From Larix sibirica (Eukaryota; Streptophyta; Pinopsida; Pinales; Pinaceae): a stretch of 21,112 bases of DNA. How positions within the stretch are numbered: the first letter of the stretch is position 1; each line of letters opens with the position of its first letter. The stretch covers positions 17,988 through 39,099 of the forward strand of contig NWUY0300037834.1 of assembly GCA_004151065.3 (NCBI GenBank), read 5' to 3'. The notes beneath the pieces were generated by a model. It did not search any database, had not been told where the DNA came from, and worked only from the letters and a program-made list of their open reading frames with translations. The translations under genes were made by a program, and so were the position numbers. Below are positions 1 through 9,677 of this stretch, piece after piece.

Positions 1-229
1 TACATTGACACATTCTTCCTTAGTTCAAGGGAGTTGGTTACATATTTTAGCTATAAAAAGATGATCCTATGGGTTGAATGTAAAGGTAATTGTGGCCACT
101 GAACAATGCATTTCTATGTATTGTCGATTTAGATAGGTCGCACTTAAGTGTTGAATGGTGTCTACTAACACCACCTTTTCTTGGAATAATTAGCTCTATG
201 GTCTTTATAATTCCCTATTTTCTCCAACA
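1..229 (+). repeat. 5' LTR of copia element, partial
   Basis: This stretch aligns with the 3' part of the LTR at 4497-4967. The shared blocks include 'ttcaagggagttggt' (24 onward, and 4733 onward) and the terminal 'tctccaaca'. A TATA-like 'tataaaa' lies near 52-58, at the same place as 'tatataag' in the 3' copy. The copy is about 29 bp shorter than the matching part of the 3' LTR, so it carries a net deletion. The end at 229 is set by the CAACA terminus just before the primer-binding site. Confidence 0.85.
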
Positions 230-245
230 TGGTATCAAAGATGTT
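230..245 (+). other. Primer-binding site (initiator tRNA-Met type)
   Basis: TGGTATCAAAG directly follows the CAACA end of the 5' LTR. It is one base away from the common plant copia PBS TGGTATCAGAG, complementary to the 3' end of initiator tRNA(Met). Its position fixes the LTR/internal boundary. Confidence 0.8.
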
Positions 246-361
246 GGTTTGAATCACAACTTTTTGTCTACGAGTCTTTTGAAGTGTCGACTAGACACAC
301 TCAATTGAGTTGAATCTATTTGTGGTTGACTTTGGATTTTGACTCATAGACTGTAAATGTC

Positions 362-1200
362 ATGGTTTCCAAGCAAGAATCAATGATCTTGAATGGTCAC
401 AACTATGGAATATGGGCACAAGATATATAGACCTTGTTGAATAGTAAGGCCCTTTGACAATTTACCAAGATTGTGATCAAATATTTGAAGGATGATCGAC
501 ATAAATTCATCCTCGACAAGAAGAAGGATGAGGCTATAGGAGTGATTACCACCTAAATTTTGAGGGTGATTAACTTTCATACAAGCACAATCAACTACCC
601 TCATCGAGTATGGAATAAATTGAAGAATATGTTGGATAAAGTTTATGAAAGTCAAGTTATGCAGATAGAGAAAGAGTTGATCTCTCTAGATCTTCTCTCT
701 TTTGAAATAATTGAAGACTACTTAGTCCATGTGAAGCACCTTCAATTGAAATTGGTTGAATGTAGAAAATATTTTCCCGAGAAAGATGGTAATTTCATTA
801 AAATCGTCCTAATGAATGTAAAGACATTATATGATATGTTCCGTTTGACATTTTGTGCCAATTGGACCTCCAGAAAAGATTATGGTAAGGAATATACAGT
901 TGATTCCTTTTTTTATTTACTTATTAAGGCACAAAAGAAGTTGCTTAATGAATGGAAACTTGAGATCAATTAATAGGCCCATTTGTTGAAGAGAAAAGTT
1001 CGATAGAATTACAAAGAAAGAGTTCGACGGGAAAAGGAATGTGACCGTGTTGACTAAATGGACAAGAAGAAGCATGGTGATTAGACTTAGACTAAGAAAG
1101 GAATAAATAAGAATACCTTTCATTACTACAATAAATTGGGATATATGGAGAAGGCTTGTTGTCAAAATACCAAGGGCCTATAGGAGAAAGTGAATAAACT
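362..1200 (+). pseudogene. Copia gag remnant with a destroyed zinc knuckle
   Basis: Gag starts at ATG 362, and the first residues (MVSKQESMILNGHNYGIWAQ) are a typical copia gag N-terminus. The same frame has stops at 428 (TAG), 455 (TGA) and 554 (TAA). It then stays open from 557 to 973 (137 codons of gag core), and further stops follow. The CCHC zinc knuckle is at 1118-1159 in the same frame and reads FHYYNKLGYMEKAC. Against the family pattern C-x2-C-x4-H-x4-C, the first two Cys are Phe and Tyr and the His is Tyr, so only the last Cys remains. TAG and TGA codons at positions where the family often has Trp fit C-to-T or G-to-A decay. No functional gag can be made. Confidence 0.88.
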
Positions 1201-1309
1201 TGAAGGAGATGTGTCAGCTAGAAGATCGACCGATGACCTACAAAATTGAAATTCAAAACATAAGGTAGATAACTATGTGTTTTATATTAGTGTTTCTTAA
1301 TCCTTTCAT

Positions 1310-1560
1310 GCTCATACTTATCAAAGAGAATGGATAGTCAACTCTAGTTTCACCCATCACATGGATAAGGATGATTCTATCTTTTCTTCATTAAAGGAAA
1401 CTATAGAAAAAAAATTCTTTGTAGTTGATGATTATGCACTTACTATTTTTTGGTTTGGAAATATTGAATGTCAGAATGATTTGATCACTTATGTGTATCA
1501 TGTACCTAATTTGAGTGAAAAAAATTTCAGTACCCTAACTAACCGAGGCTAGCAAGAAAG
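1310..1560 (+). pseudogene. Copia aspartic protease remnant, catalytic Asp replaced
   Basis: In the gag frame, 1328-1366 reads EWIVNSSFTHHM, which matches the copia protease start (W-x-x-D-S-G-A-x-x-H-M). The catalytic Asp position (codon 1340-1342) is AAC, Asn. The following Gly is Ser and the Ala is Phe. The frame stays open from 1361 to 1552, ending in a part that matches the protease tail (YVYHVPNLSE). The enzyme would normally release gag and pol products from the polyprotein, and this copy is inactive. Confidence 0.82.
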
Positions 1561-1885
1561 TTAAATTTTGGCTAGATTGGTTTGTTGTGAAGGACATGAA
1601 GAACAACTTTGTCATTTTCATTGAATGACTCTTGGACCCAAAGTATTTGCTATATAAGTTTTGTGATATTTCCAACACAGGCCCTAAATCAGTTGCACTC
1701 ATAGCCCACATGAATGACCTTAGCAAACCATGGCATGAATGACTCAAACACCTAAATTTTTTAAGCATGAACCTGAACGTAAAGCAATGATGGTTTTTAG
1801 ACTACCTACAATTATTACACCTTATGGAGTATGTGAAGGATTTTTGCTTGGAAATATTAGAGAGAAAAGACTCGACTAGAACCTG
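1560..1885 (+). pseudogene. GAG-pre-integrase / integrase zinc-finger remnant
   Basis: Short same-sense pieces resemble the copia segment between protease and integrase core. 'FVVKDMKNNFVI' lies near 1580-1620. 'WHE', a stop, then 'LKHLNFL' near 1731-1763 matches the family's W-H-x-R-L-G-H. 'MVFRLPTIITPYGVCEGFLLGN' starts near 1790, where the family has C-x-x-C-x-x-G-K, so the second Cys is Phe and the Lys is Asn. The integrase zinc finger is therefore broken. The assignment rests on order and pattern only. Confidence 0.65.
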
Positions 1886-2365
1886 ACCATAGTCACTTGT
1901 GTTCCATGAATAAACCATCTCTAGCTGGTGCAAGGTATGTATTGAACTTCATTGATAACTTTTCCAAATATACTTGTGTATATTTTTTGAAGAATAAGAA
2001 TCATGTCTTTGAAAGATTCAAGTAATTTATGACACTTGCTAAAATTCGATGTGGTTGACTAGTGAAATGTTTAATATCTAACAATGGAGGAGAAAATGTG
2101 ATAAAGGAATTTTAAAGGTATAGAATGTTATCCCCTAGCATAGATCTGTACCTCAAACACCCCAGTAGAATGGTGTTGTTGAACTAAAGAATTGTACTTT
2201 TGTTGAAATGGCAAGTTGCTTGCTTTAGGCCGAAGGTTTGTCGACTTGCTTTTGGGAAGAAGTTTTTTACTGCTGGAAATATCTATTAAATTTGATTTTG
2301 ACTAAATTTGTATGGGACACAACTCCAATTGAAAAGTGGATCAAAATGAAACCATGAATTGAACA
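1886..2365 (+). pseudogene. Copia integrase core remnant, acidic residues lost
   Basis: 'PSLAGARYVLNFIDNFSKYT' (about 1915-1974) and the following 'VYFLKNKN' are the conserved copia integrase core. The first catalytic Asp, usually in H-S-D, appears here as H-S-H. The second, usually in T-D-N-G-G-E, is at 2080-2082 as AAC (Asn) within 'ISNNGGEN'. The third, Glu of 'NGVVE', is retained near 2171-2185. Stops lie in frame at 'FK*FM' and 'CG*LV'. Two of the three DDE residues appear to be gone, so it cannot integrate DNA. Alignment to intact copies would confirm which base changed at the first Asp. Confidence 0.8.
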
Positions 2366-2900
2366 CCTCATAATATTTGGATTCATTTCGTGGGATCACA
2401 TTTTGGATGACCAAAGAAAGAAACTAGATGCAAACAGTCATTCATGTATCATGACAGCCTAGTACTTTGAAGAGTCAAAAGCCTACATCTTGTTTGACTT
2501 TTAGAAATAGAAGATTATTTTCCAAAGAGATGTTGTCTTTGATGAGAAGAACTCAAGTATTACTCTATTGAGTTCTTCTTATGGCTTATTCAATAGTTAT
2601 CTGTTGGGAAATTTAAGGAATTTTGGGTCTATTGATTATCCTACAAGATCGTTGATTAAACAATCATCATATCTGTCTAAATCAATTATTAGTTGACCTT
2701 CCATAACAAAATTGACTACAAGTTTTGGAATGCCTGCTAATGAAATTGGTGCAAGAAATCCTTCAATGATTGGATCTTATCTTACTAGATGGGATCCCAT
2801 GACTATTGTAGCGATTGGAGTTGATGCAAGAAACATCACCCACTCAAGAAAAAATAGAAGTCAAAAACAACATGGTAGTGTTTCTATAATAGAACATGTG
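2366..2900 (+). pseudogene. Copia integrase C-terminal / linker region, decayed
   Basis: This stretch joins the integrase core to RT in the expected place and size. 'GPKIPYFED'-type motifs are not clear. Recognisable pieces such as 'IIFQRDVVFDEKNSS' (near 2515-2560) match the family's K-x-I-x-S-R-D-V-x-F-x-E segment just before RT. A frame open from 2712 to 3023 leads into the RT domain. Other frames hold many stops. Confidence 0.6.
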
Positions 2901-2929
2901 CTAGAGGTATATGATCTCGATACATGTGC

Positions 2930-3610
2930 ATATGCACATGATCAACCTAAATGGGAGAGTGTTATGGATGAGTACCAATCCTTGATGAAGAATGAAACGT
3001 GGGATTTAATTCCTAGACCATGAGGAAAGAATGCGGTGAAATGTCAATGGATCTACAAGACCAAATTCACATCTAAAGGTGTTGTTAAAAGACATAAGGC
3101 TCATTTTGGAGCTAAGGAATTTTCTTTTCAAGAAGGCATAAATTACACTGAAACCTTTTCACTTGTTGAAAAAATGAACTATGTTTGACTAATTATTTCA
3201 TTTGTTTCTCTATTTGCATGGGAGATACATTAGATGGATGTCAAAAGTATTTTTATTCACGATGATCTCACTAACGGAATTTATATGGATCAACCTCCTG
3301 AATTTGAGAAGGATGGAAATCTTATGTGTCAACTGAAGAAATCCTTGTGTGGTTTGAAACAAGTCCCTAGGTCATGGTATGAGAATATTGGTCATTTTTT
3401 TCATTAATATAGGTTTCAAGCATTATGAATATGATCACAGCATCTATGCATTTCATGTAAAAGGTGGAACTTTGATTGTTTTATTATAATATGTGGATGA
3501 CTTGGTCATCACTGGAGGAAATGTAAATTAAATTATGGGTTTGAAGAAACAATTAGCAAATATGTTTGAAATGGTTGATCTTGGTTCATTACAGTTATTT
3601 TTTAGCATCC
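2930..3610 (+). pseudogene. Copia reverse transcriptase remnant
   Basis: The RT begins with 'PKWESVMDEYQSLMKNETWD' (about 2947-3006), the standard copia RT start. A stop at 3021, 'KCQWIYKTKFTSKG', 'MDVKSIFIHDDL', 'IYMDQPPEFEKDG' and 'LCGLKQVPRSWYE' follow in order. The active-site motif YVDD is kept at 3490-3501, preceded by a stop (TAA) where the family has a hydrophobic residue. The YVDD frame differs from the gag frame. The Asp of 'MDVK', the first catalytic residue, is retained. The domain order is intact but the reading frame is not, so no enzyme is made. Confidence 0.9.
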
Positions 3611-4385
3611 AAATCCTATAAATGGATGATGGTATCTTTATTTCTCAAACTAAAATTGTGTTGAACCTTTTACAAAAGTTCATAATGGAAGACGGTAATG
3701 TTTTTGCTACACCTTATCAATCGAGAATGAAGCTAACCAATGAGTGTGATACTCTGAAATTCGATGCTACACTCAATCGATATCTTATTGGTAGCCTTAT
3801 TTATTTAATTCACCGTCAACTTGATATTTTCATTGTTGTTAGTGTGGTTTTTTAGTTCATTCAAGGTCTGTGAGAAATTCACCTTAAATCCACAAAGAGA
3901 ATTGTTCATTATATCAAGGGAACTTATCAACGAATTGGTATAAAGTATTGTAGTGAGAAACAGAACTAGTTAATTGGTTACACCAACTCAGTGGAATGGA
4001 GATGACAAGAATTCGACACATGTTTATGTGTTTTGACTTGGCTTTGGACCCATTGTTTGGTCTAGTAAAACACAAAAGGTGGTGTTTTTATTGGCCACAT
4101 AAGCAAAATATCATAGTGCAATACTTGTAGGCATAGAAATTGTGTGGATTCAACATCTTATGGGAAAACTTGGATTTCCAACTGAGACATCGGTACTATG
4201 TTGTATTGTGATAATCAAAGTGTGATGCAAGTTGTAGAAAATATTGTTGCACATAGTAAAATGAAGTATGTGGATTTCCATGCTCATTATTTGAGACAAT
4301 AGTACAATAAATTTGTTGTTGATTATGTTTATCGCAAGATAGATGATTAGGTTGCTCATATATTTACAAAGCCTCTATCATAATC
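3611..4385 (+). pseudogene. Copia RT C-terminus and RNase H remnant
   Basis: A frame open at 3622-3855 includes 'DGIFISQTKIVLNLLQKF' and 'GSLIYLIHRQLDIFIVVSVV', the copia RT thumb and connection. RNase H follows: 'RIVHYIKGT', then 'YTNSVEW', where the family has Y-x-D-x-D-W, so the first catalytic Asp is Asn. 'YCDNQSVMQVVEN' and 'SKMKYVDFHAHYLRQ' are the conserved C-terminal motifs (near 4200-4300), and 'HIFTKPLS' (near 4359-4382) is the usual end of the polyprotein. Several TAG and TGA stops interrupt it. Confidence 0.85.
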
Positions 4386-4483
4386 TAAGCTTGTGAAACT
4401 TTGAGCTATGATTGGGATTTTGGGAGATGCAATTATGGGGGGTGTTTTGAAGTAACGTCGCCTCCTAAATCTCCATAGCATTG

Positions 4484-4496
4484 TGCTAATGGGGAG
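4484..4496 (+). other. Polypurine tract before the copia 3' LTR
   Basis: 'AATGGGGAG' lies directly before TGTTG of the 3' LTR, the place where plus-strand DNA synthesis is primed. A second G-run followed by TGTT lies 54 bp upstream (G-run about 4437-4442), making the exact start of the LTR open to question. Confidence 0.6.
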
Positions 4497-4967
4497 TGTT
4501 GTAACAACAAGTTTTGTTAGTTCGTCACACCTCTATATCTTTTGGAGATGGTAGACGACAATCAACTCAAGATTCCATTGGGAGTCGACTAAGTGGTCAA
4601 CTAGGAGACTAACTAAGCCTTTGAGTGGTTGATCGGTTCGAATAGAACAATTGACTAGGGAAAAGAATAGGGAAGAAATTAAGGAGTTCATTATGTGCTT
4701 TAACCAATCTATGTGGACCTTGACTTCCTCAATTCAAGGGAGTTGGTGACATCTTGGTTCTATATAAGATGTCCCTATGGGTCGATCTATGTGGTAATGT
4801 AGTGTAATGATCATGTGTTGTGTATGAAAAATATTTTGGTTTCTTACACTTCGTTGTATGTTGAGTTATGCTCGGTTGTGCTTAAGTGGTGTAACGATGT
4901 CTCTAGACACCACCTCTATCCTGGAATACTAGATCTATAATATACTTAATCCTCTAATTCTCCAACA
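4497..4967 (+). repeat. 3' LTR of copia element
   Basis: The LTR is 471 bp with perfect 5-bp inverted ends TGTTG and CAACA. Its 3' half matches the partial 5' LTR at 1-229. A TATA-like 'tatataag' is at 4761-4768. The start could instead be the TGTT at 4443, after an earlier G-run. The TGTTG/CAACA pairing favours 4497. Confidence 0.8.
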
Positions 4968-5490
4968 TGGGAAATGTGAGAGCCATGTGCACTATAAAAG
5001 AGAACATGATCTATGCTAAGAGGAGTGATCAATCATAGGATCACTGTCCATGGATATGGTTGGAATTTCATAAAGCAACATACCTCATTTTATATAGTTG
5101 TGTTTAATATGACTCCTAATCTAAAGTCGTATGATATCTCTCTCAGCATTGGATTTATATGGAAGAACTCAAGAGTGAAAGACCATTCATGAACTTCTTC
5201 ATACACAAGTTATCAATACTGTTACTATTGTTGCAATCTTTGCAGATAATGCATTGTTAATTCTTTTTGTTTTCATTGATTATCTCTAAATCTTGACCAC
5301 GCAAAAATATTTGACTGCCACAAATTTGTTACATACAAGTTAGTTTTGATTCTACAATGCAGGTCACATTTAGAACACACTAAAGACAAACCTTTCCATA
5401 AATCATACATCATTTCAAGTATCCACCCATTGCAACTTTACATAGATTCATGAGCTGCCATAGCACATATTTTATTGGGTAGGGCACTAT
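4968..5490. other. Intergenic stretch with no recognised feature
   Basis: AT-rich sequence after the copia 3' LTR. No long frame, family motif, repeat or RNA gene was recognised on either strand. Confidence 0.5.
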
Positions 5491-5857
5491 TGTTAGAAAA
5501 AATATTTTAAACAATAGTAGAAAACAACAATAAAAATAGAAAACAAGATTTATGTGTAAACCCTACTATGCACAAGTAAAAAAAATGGGGCAATGGAATC
5601 TTTGATCTTTTATTATTACTCAACAAAAGATTACAATGTTTTTCTCTCTTGTAATACAATGTCAAAGGCCACTTCCATTTTATACAATACATATGAGGGT
5701 TCTAAAAGGAACCGAAATACACTAGAAGGGTTTAGAAAAAATTTCCTCAAGGGATCCACCCCCATGCACCCAACGCATACGAATCGTGTGATGGGATAGT
5801 TGTGTACCACTATACAGGAAATGTCAAAGATCTGGATATTGACTTCACCTCCTAACA
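5491..5857 (-). repeat. Candidate solo LTR or decayed LTR
   Basis: The stretch begins TGTTAG and ends CTAACA, a perfect 6-bp inverted terminus of the TG...CA type, 367 bp apart. Read on the - strand it has a TATA-like 'tataaaatgg' (near 5690) followed by 'ttgtaatcttttgttgag' and 'aataataaaag', the layout of a U3-R-U5 region. No 5-bp target duplication flanks it (ACTAT before, ACAAC after), so either the ends are wrong or one flank has changed. Frames of 61-76 codons within it are unlike any protein I know and are probably chance. Confidence 0.35.
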
Positions 5858-5861
5858 ACAA

Positions 5862-5876
5862 CCCACTTTGATACCA
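5862..5876 (-). other. Primer-binding-site-like sequence
   Basis: On the - strand the sequence reads TGGTATCAAAGTGGG, close to the tRNA(Met) PBS of plant LTR elements and to the copia PBS at 230. It lies next to the candidate LTR but on the side opposite to where that LTR's own PBS would be, so it may mark a second, deleted element. It could be chance. Confidence 0.3.
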
Positions 5877-8516
5877 AGAGATAAGAAAAAAACAATATGA
5901 TAAAACCTAATGCATAAAAGAATCATAAAGATAAACCCAAGGATAAAGACAGTACAAAATATGTATGGGTACCTTTATAGCCATATATGCTATGAATAAC
6001 AATAAGTGATCATGTACGTTGATTAAATGACTTCATGCTTAATGAGTTTGATGCACCTCGCATATATAGGTATTGGGTATAGTGGTTGGCTCCATGATAA
6101 ATGCTAACGTTATATATGAAACCCAATTCTAACACCACAAAGGTACTAATGTAACCTAATGGGGCCACATAATCACCACTAGAGGGTTACAAGTGTCACC
6201 AAGACAAGATTAACCACCATAATAAAAACAAGGAGAATGGTGAGACTTCGAAAGGAAAAAGGATAAGTTTATTATCTTATCATCAAAAACATTTACGAGA
6301 TTTACCACAATATCATTGAAAAAACTCCCAAAGTACGGATTGGATATGGTGGAAACATGCAAGGCCAAAAGATAGCGCATTCCACTGGGGGCTTGCTCCT
6401 AAAGATTTCTACTGCATAAAGGTGGTTAGTTATTGGAGTAATAAATGTCAGTCTAATTGTCTAAGTTGTATTCAAATACATGATGCCTTCTCACACATCT
6501 TCTAGAACGGTGAAAAGGTTAAGAGATTAAGACACAAGTTGGTAGAGATCTTTGATTTCTAACCAATCATTCACCTAGAACATAGGTGCACAAAAAGAAA
6601 ATTGTAATCACCAATGTTTGAAACTAAAACAAAATCAACAAACATTAATAGGTAAAATGGATAACCCAAAAGTAAGGGATAAACTCACTTGATCTAGTTA
6701 TGCATGAACAATGCCTATTTTGATAAGATAGATACAACTCCCAACGAGGTTTGGGAGGAAATCAAATTCAAGGTGGAAGTTAACATCAAGCATTATCCAT
6801 AATTCCAAAACAATTCAATGTTAGGCAAATTATTTTTGGTTGGAATGTTTATGAATCATAGATTCATTATGGCTCTCAAGTATTGGTATTATCAACTATG
6901 TCTTATCGGCCCTTTTTGACTGGTGGTTGTTATCTATGTCATGTATTGCAAGTTATTATTACAATGGTGTATCCCTACAATGGGATTTTGTTTCCCATTA
7001 ATAACTACTCTACTCTATGCAAGCATGTGTTCAAGATAGTTAGAATCAACTTGGACTAGGAGTGAGAGAGGGCATTGATTTAATGATTAAATGTCATGAA
7101 TTCATGTTAATTACCATCTCATCAATATCCGCAAATTCACTTATATCTCCTTGCTCATTTTGACATGTTGCTTGGCCCCTACATATAATATCATTGTAAG
7201 GAAAATCACATCATCAAAATACACTCCTCTACTAAACTACCTTTAAATCATAAAGAATTACAAACCTCATGGAGTGTATCAACCAGCCTCACTCTCTAAA
7301 AATGTGCAATAGAAAAAAGGTTGCATCTTGAATGGTATTAGAAAGACGGATTCTACCATAGTGGACACTTTGGAAACAAAGTTGGATGAGTGTTTCAAAG
7401 AGGCATAAAGGTATATATCAAAATGCATTAAACATAGTTATTTTCTCAATAGCTCATATATATCATGACCTTCCCACATAGAGAGACAAATAAATCCCTC
7501 CCTAAGGTCGCATGTCATCCAGGTCCCGCCAGAACGGTCTCGACTGGAAAAATCTCCACCCTTCCTGTTATTTCTCATCATGCTCTCATCCTTTCAAGCG
7601 TGCAAACGGACCCCTCTCTTAAGAGTGTACCCACCTATATTTAATGCACCAAGAGACACCATGGTCGAAGGATCAAAATCTTGCATTTGTAGAGTTACTC
7701 CATCGCCTAGATCCCATCGTAAACCTTCCTCATTCCATTGCAGGTGAAACCGTCGTTGTTGAATGCCTGTGTTAATGCCTCATGTGTTGGCTGAGGGAAA
7801 AGCATTTGGAGCCTTCCCCCAACCACTTGTCCCTTCATCAAACGTCATGCATGATGGAGGAAATTGTTATCATGCATCAATAATTTACTTTTAATAGCTA
7901 AGAGATTATTGAGGTCTATATAACATGTTTAAGTATAAATAATTATTGATGTAAATTACTAAGCTACAAGATTATTTGAGCTTGTGGAAAAATATCTCCA
8001 GGAAAACCAATCAACCCTTTTTGCATCCCATAAACCACGTCATTTACAAACTCCTTGATAAAAAAATTATCCAGTATTCTTAGAAGATAGCTAAGAAATT
8101 CATTATCTCTAAGCACCAAATATAAGCCCCCTCACTTGAAATTGACTAACCTGATTGATGTCAATTATACATTTAAGGCATCCTTCAAAGGTTGAGCCTA
8201 GGTGCAAGGAACATGTCTCCCTAGATGGACATTCAATCGTATGCTATAATTTGGATATCTGCCTAATTATATTCAACCCAAGTTAAAGATAAGATGGATT
8301 CACACTATAAGGTTACATCTTGTACTTTGAATATTAGAGTTTGATGTCAAATATTAGTTAATGTTCCTCTCACCAAGCACAAATTAGCTAAAATTTGCTT
8401 CATAGATGGCTTGTGCATGCAATGTATAAACAAGAGCATAAAAGGATAATGCATATCATTTGAGAATGCAAGTTCATTTGACAATTTGGATTTGTAATGG
8501 TTAATCATTCCATGAT
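5877..8516. other. Intergenic stretch, largely featureless
   Basis: 2.6 kb of AT-rich sequence without recognised genes. One part, about 7490-7860, is visibly richer in G and C. Its - strand has a stop-free frame of about 61 codons (7779 to 7594) with no start codon and no family I recognise. The rest has only short frames and simple AT-rich text. Confidence 0.5.
8512..8516. repeat. Target site duplication, left copy (ATGAT)
   Basis: The five bases ATGAT sit directly before TGATC of the left LTR and recur directly after the right LTR. LTR elements duplicate 4-6 bp of target on insertion. Confidence 0.85.
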
Positions 8517-9164
8517 TGATCTGTAAATTGTAGGCTCATAGCCTAACAATCTCACTAACATAGACCTCTACGAAAAAATAAAAATAAAATAAAAATGTTG
8601 TAGCTGGTTTACCTGTCCAAATGGAGGAAAATTTGTAGCATGTGGTTTGAAAGACTAGCAATTTAATAACCAGAACAATAATTAAAACAACCACAAAGAA
8701 TTCATATGCACAGTAAACAAATGGATTTTTACCTGGGAAACCCAATTGGGAAAACCACAAACCATGGGAATTTTTAATTGCTCGAAAATCTATACAATAA
8801 TGAGCGATACACAAGAATTTGTGTATTGTTATGCATAGGCAGCATTTACATATTGCCATGGCTCAAAGACAACCTTCTTCTTCATGGATGGGCTCCCAAC
8901 CCATTCGTCCTTGAAGCAGTTGCTTCTCTTCAAATCTTATGCTTTGTCTTCTTTTTTCCTCCTCTCTTGCCCCCATAAAACTAAGTCCCCTTCTTTCTCA
9001 CAACCTTCATTTTTTATTGGGCTAGTCTTGGAAGTTGAACCATTACAAAGGTTCATTTCCACTTCCAAGGGAAAACTCTTGGACTTCTCATTTTCCAAAT
9101 AATTATATTGACAAAAAAAAAATTTGCAAGAGAGGTTTATTTAATGGAGATCCAATTCGGATCA
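8517..9164 (-). repeat. Left LTR of gypsy-type element (3' LTR in element sense)
   Basis: 648 bp, from TGATCTGTAAATTG to GGATCA on the + strand. It matches 10853-11461 over its whole length, including the blocks 'aatttaataaccagaacaat', 'ggaaaactcttggactt' and 'agagaggtttattt'. It carries an extra AT-rich stretch near 8565-8602 (poly 'aaaat' repeats) that the other copy lacks. The frames of 66-107 codons seen in it are repeated as broken versions in the other LTR and are not genes. Confidence 0.9.
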
Positions 9165-9329
9165 TACCTACCCATTGGGAGGATTTTGGTCCCCAAAAGT
9201 TGGACCATGGATATGGAAGCACATGGCCTCCATTTTCTTCATCATATCCACCATTCTTTTGCTATTGAGGGTGATTTATTGCTTGCTAGTCTACCACAGT
9301 TTTTTCAATAGTGGAGATGTTCCCTTTCT
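9165..9329 (-). other. Internal 3' region of gypsy-type element, non-coding
   Basis: The stretch lies between the end of the protease similarity and the 3' LTR. No RT, RNase H or integrase motif is present. On the - strand the bases just before the LTR (AATGGGTAGGTA) are a weak polypurine tract. Confidence 0.6.
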
Positions 9330-9677
9330 CCCTTCATGTTCTTTGACTAGATAGGATTTATCACCCTTGACCAAGTGATATTGGTTCTCCTATAAAAGGT
9401 AGCATCCCTATCCCAAATATATGGGATGCCCAACATCACTTCTCATGCATCCAATGGTACAACTTCACGCTCTACCTCATCAACATAGTTAGCATTAATG
9501 GCAAACTAAATCTTACATCTTCGGGATATCTTCATAATAGATAACAGATTTCCCTTGCAACCATGTAAGCGAACTTCGTTGTACTAAATCATGATTTTCC
9601 ATCCCAGGCTCATCAATTAATGTTTTAGAAATCAAATTGCATTAAGAACCACTATCAAACAGAACATTTACCTTCTA
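9330..9677 (-). pseudogene. Ty3/gypsy aspartic protease remnant
   Basis: In the gag frame, just after a TAG at 9675-9677, the sequence reads 'KVNVLFDSGS' followed by a stop and 'CNLISKTLIDEPGMENHDLV'. This is the retroviral-type aspartic protease (D-S-G-S active site) of plant Ty3/gypsy, with the catalytic Asp present. Further on, in shifted frames, 'EREVVPLDA', 'VMLGIPYIWDRDATFYRR' and 'YHLVKGDKSYLVKEH' match the end of the protease and the spacer before RT. The similarity stops near 9330, before any RT motif, and the 3' LTR begins 165 bp later. Confidence 0.82.

Larger units (their letters stand above)
1..4967 (+). mobile_element. Degenerate Ty1/copia LTR retrotransposon, 5' end cut by window edge
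   Basis: The domain order is gag, protease, integrase, reverse transcriptase, RNase H, and integrase before RT is diagnostic of Ty1/copia. The 3' LTR is 4497-4967. The 5' LTR is only partly present (1-229), so about 210 bp of it lie outside the window and the target duplication cannot be tested. The internal part (230-4496, about 4.27 kb) is near full length for a copia element. Gag and protease share one frame (codon starts where position mod 3 = 2), broken by TAG, TGA and TAA codons. The RT active site lies in another frame, so indels have accumulated between them. Catalytic residues of protease, integrase and RNase H are altered. The two LTR copies differ visibly in bases and length, so the insertion is old. 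The element cannot be autonomous. The lineage within copia is not assigned. Confidence 0.93.

Noticed and set aside
8536-9311. Several overlapping open frames of 66-107 codons on both strands
   Set aside because: They lie in the left LTR and its flank. Equivalent text in the right LTR is broken, and no protein family fits.
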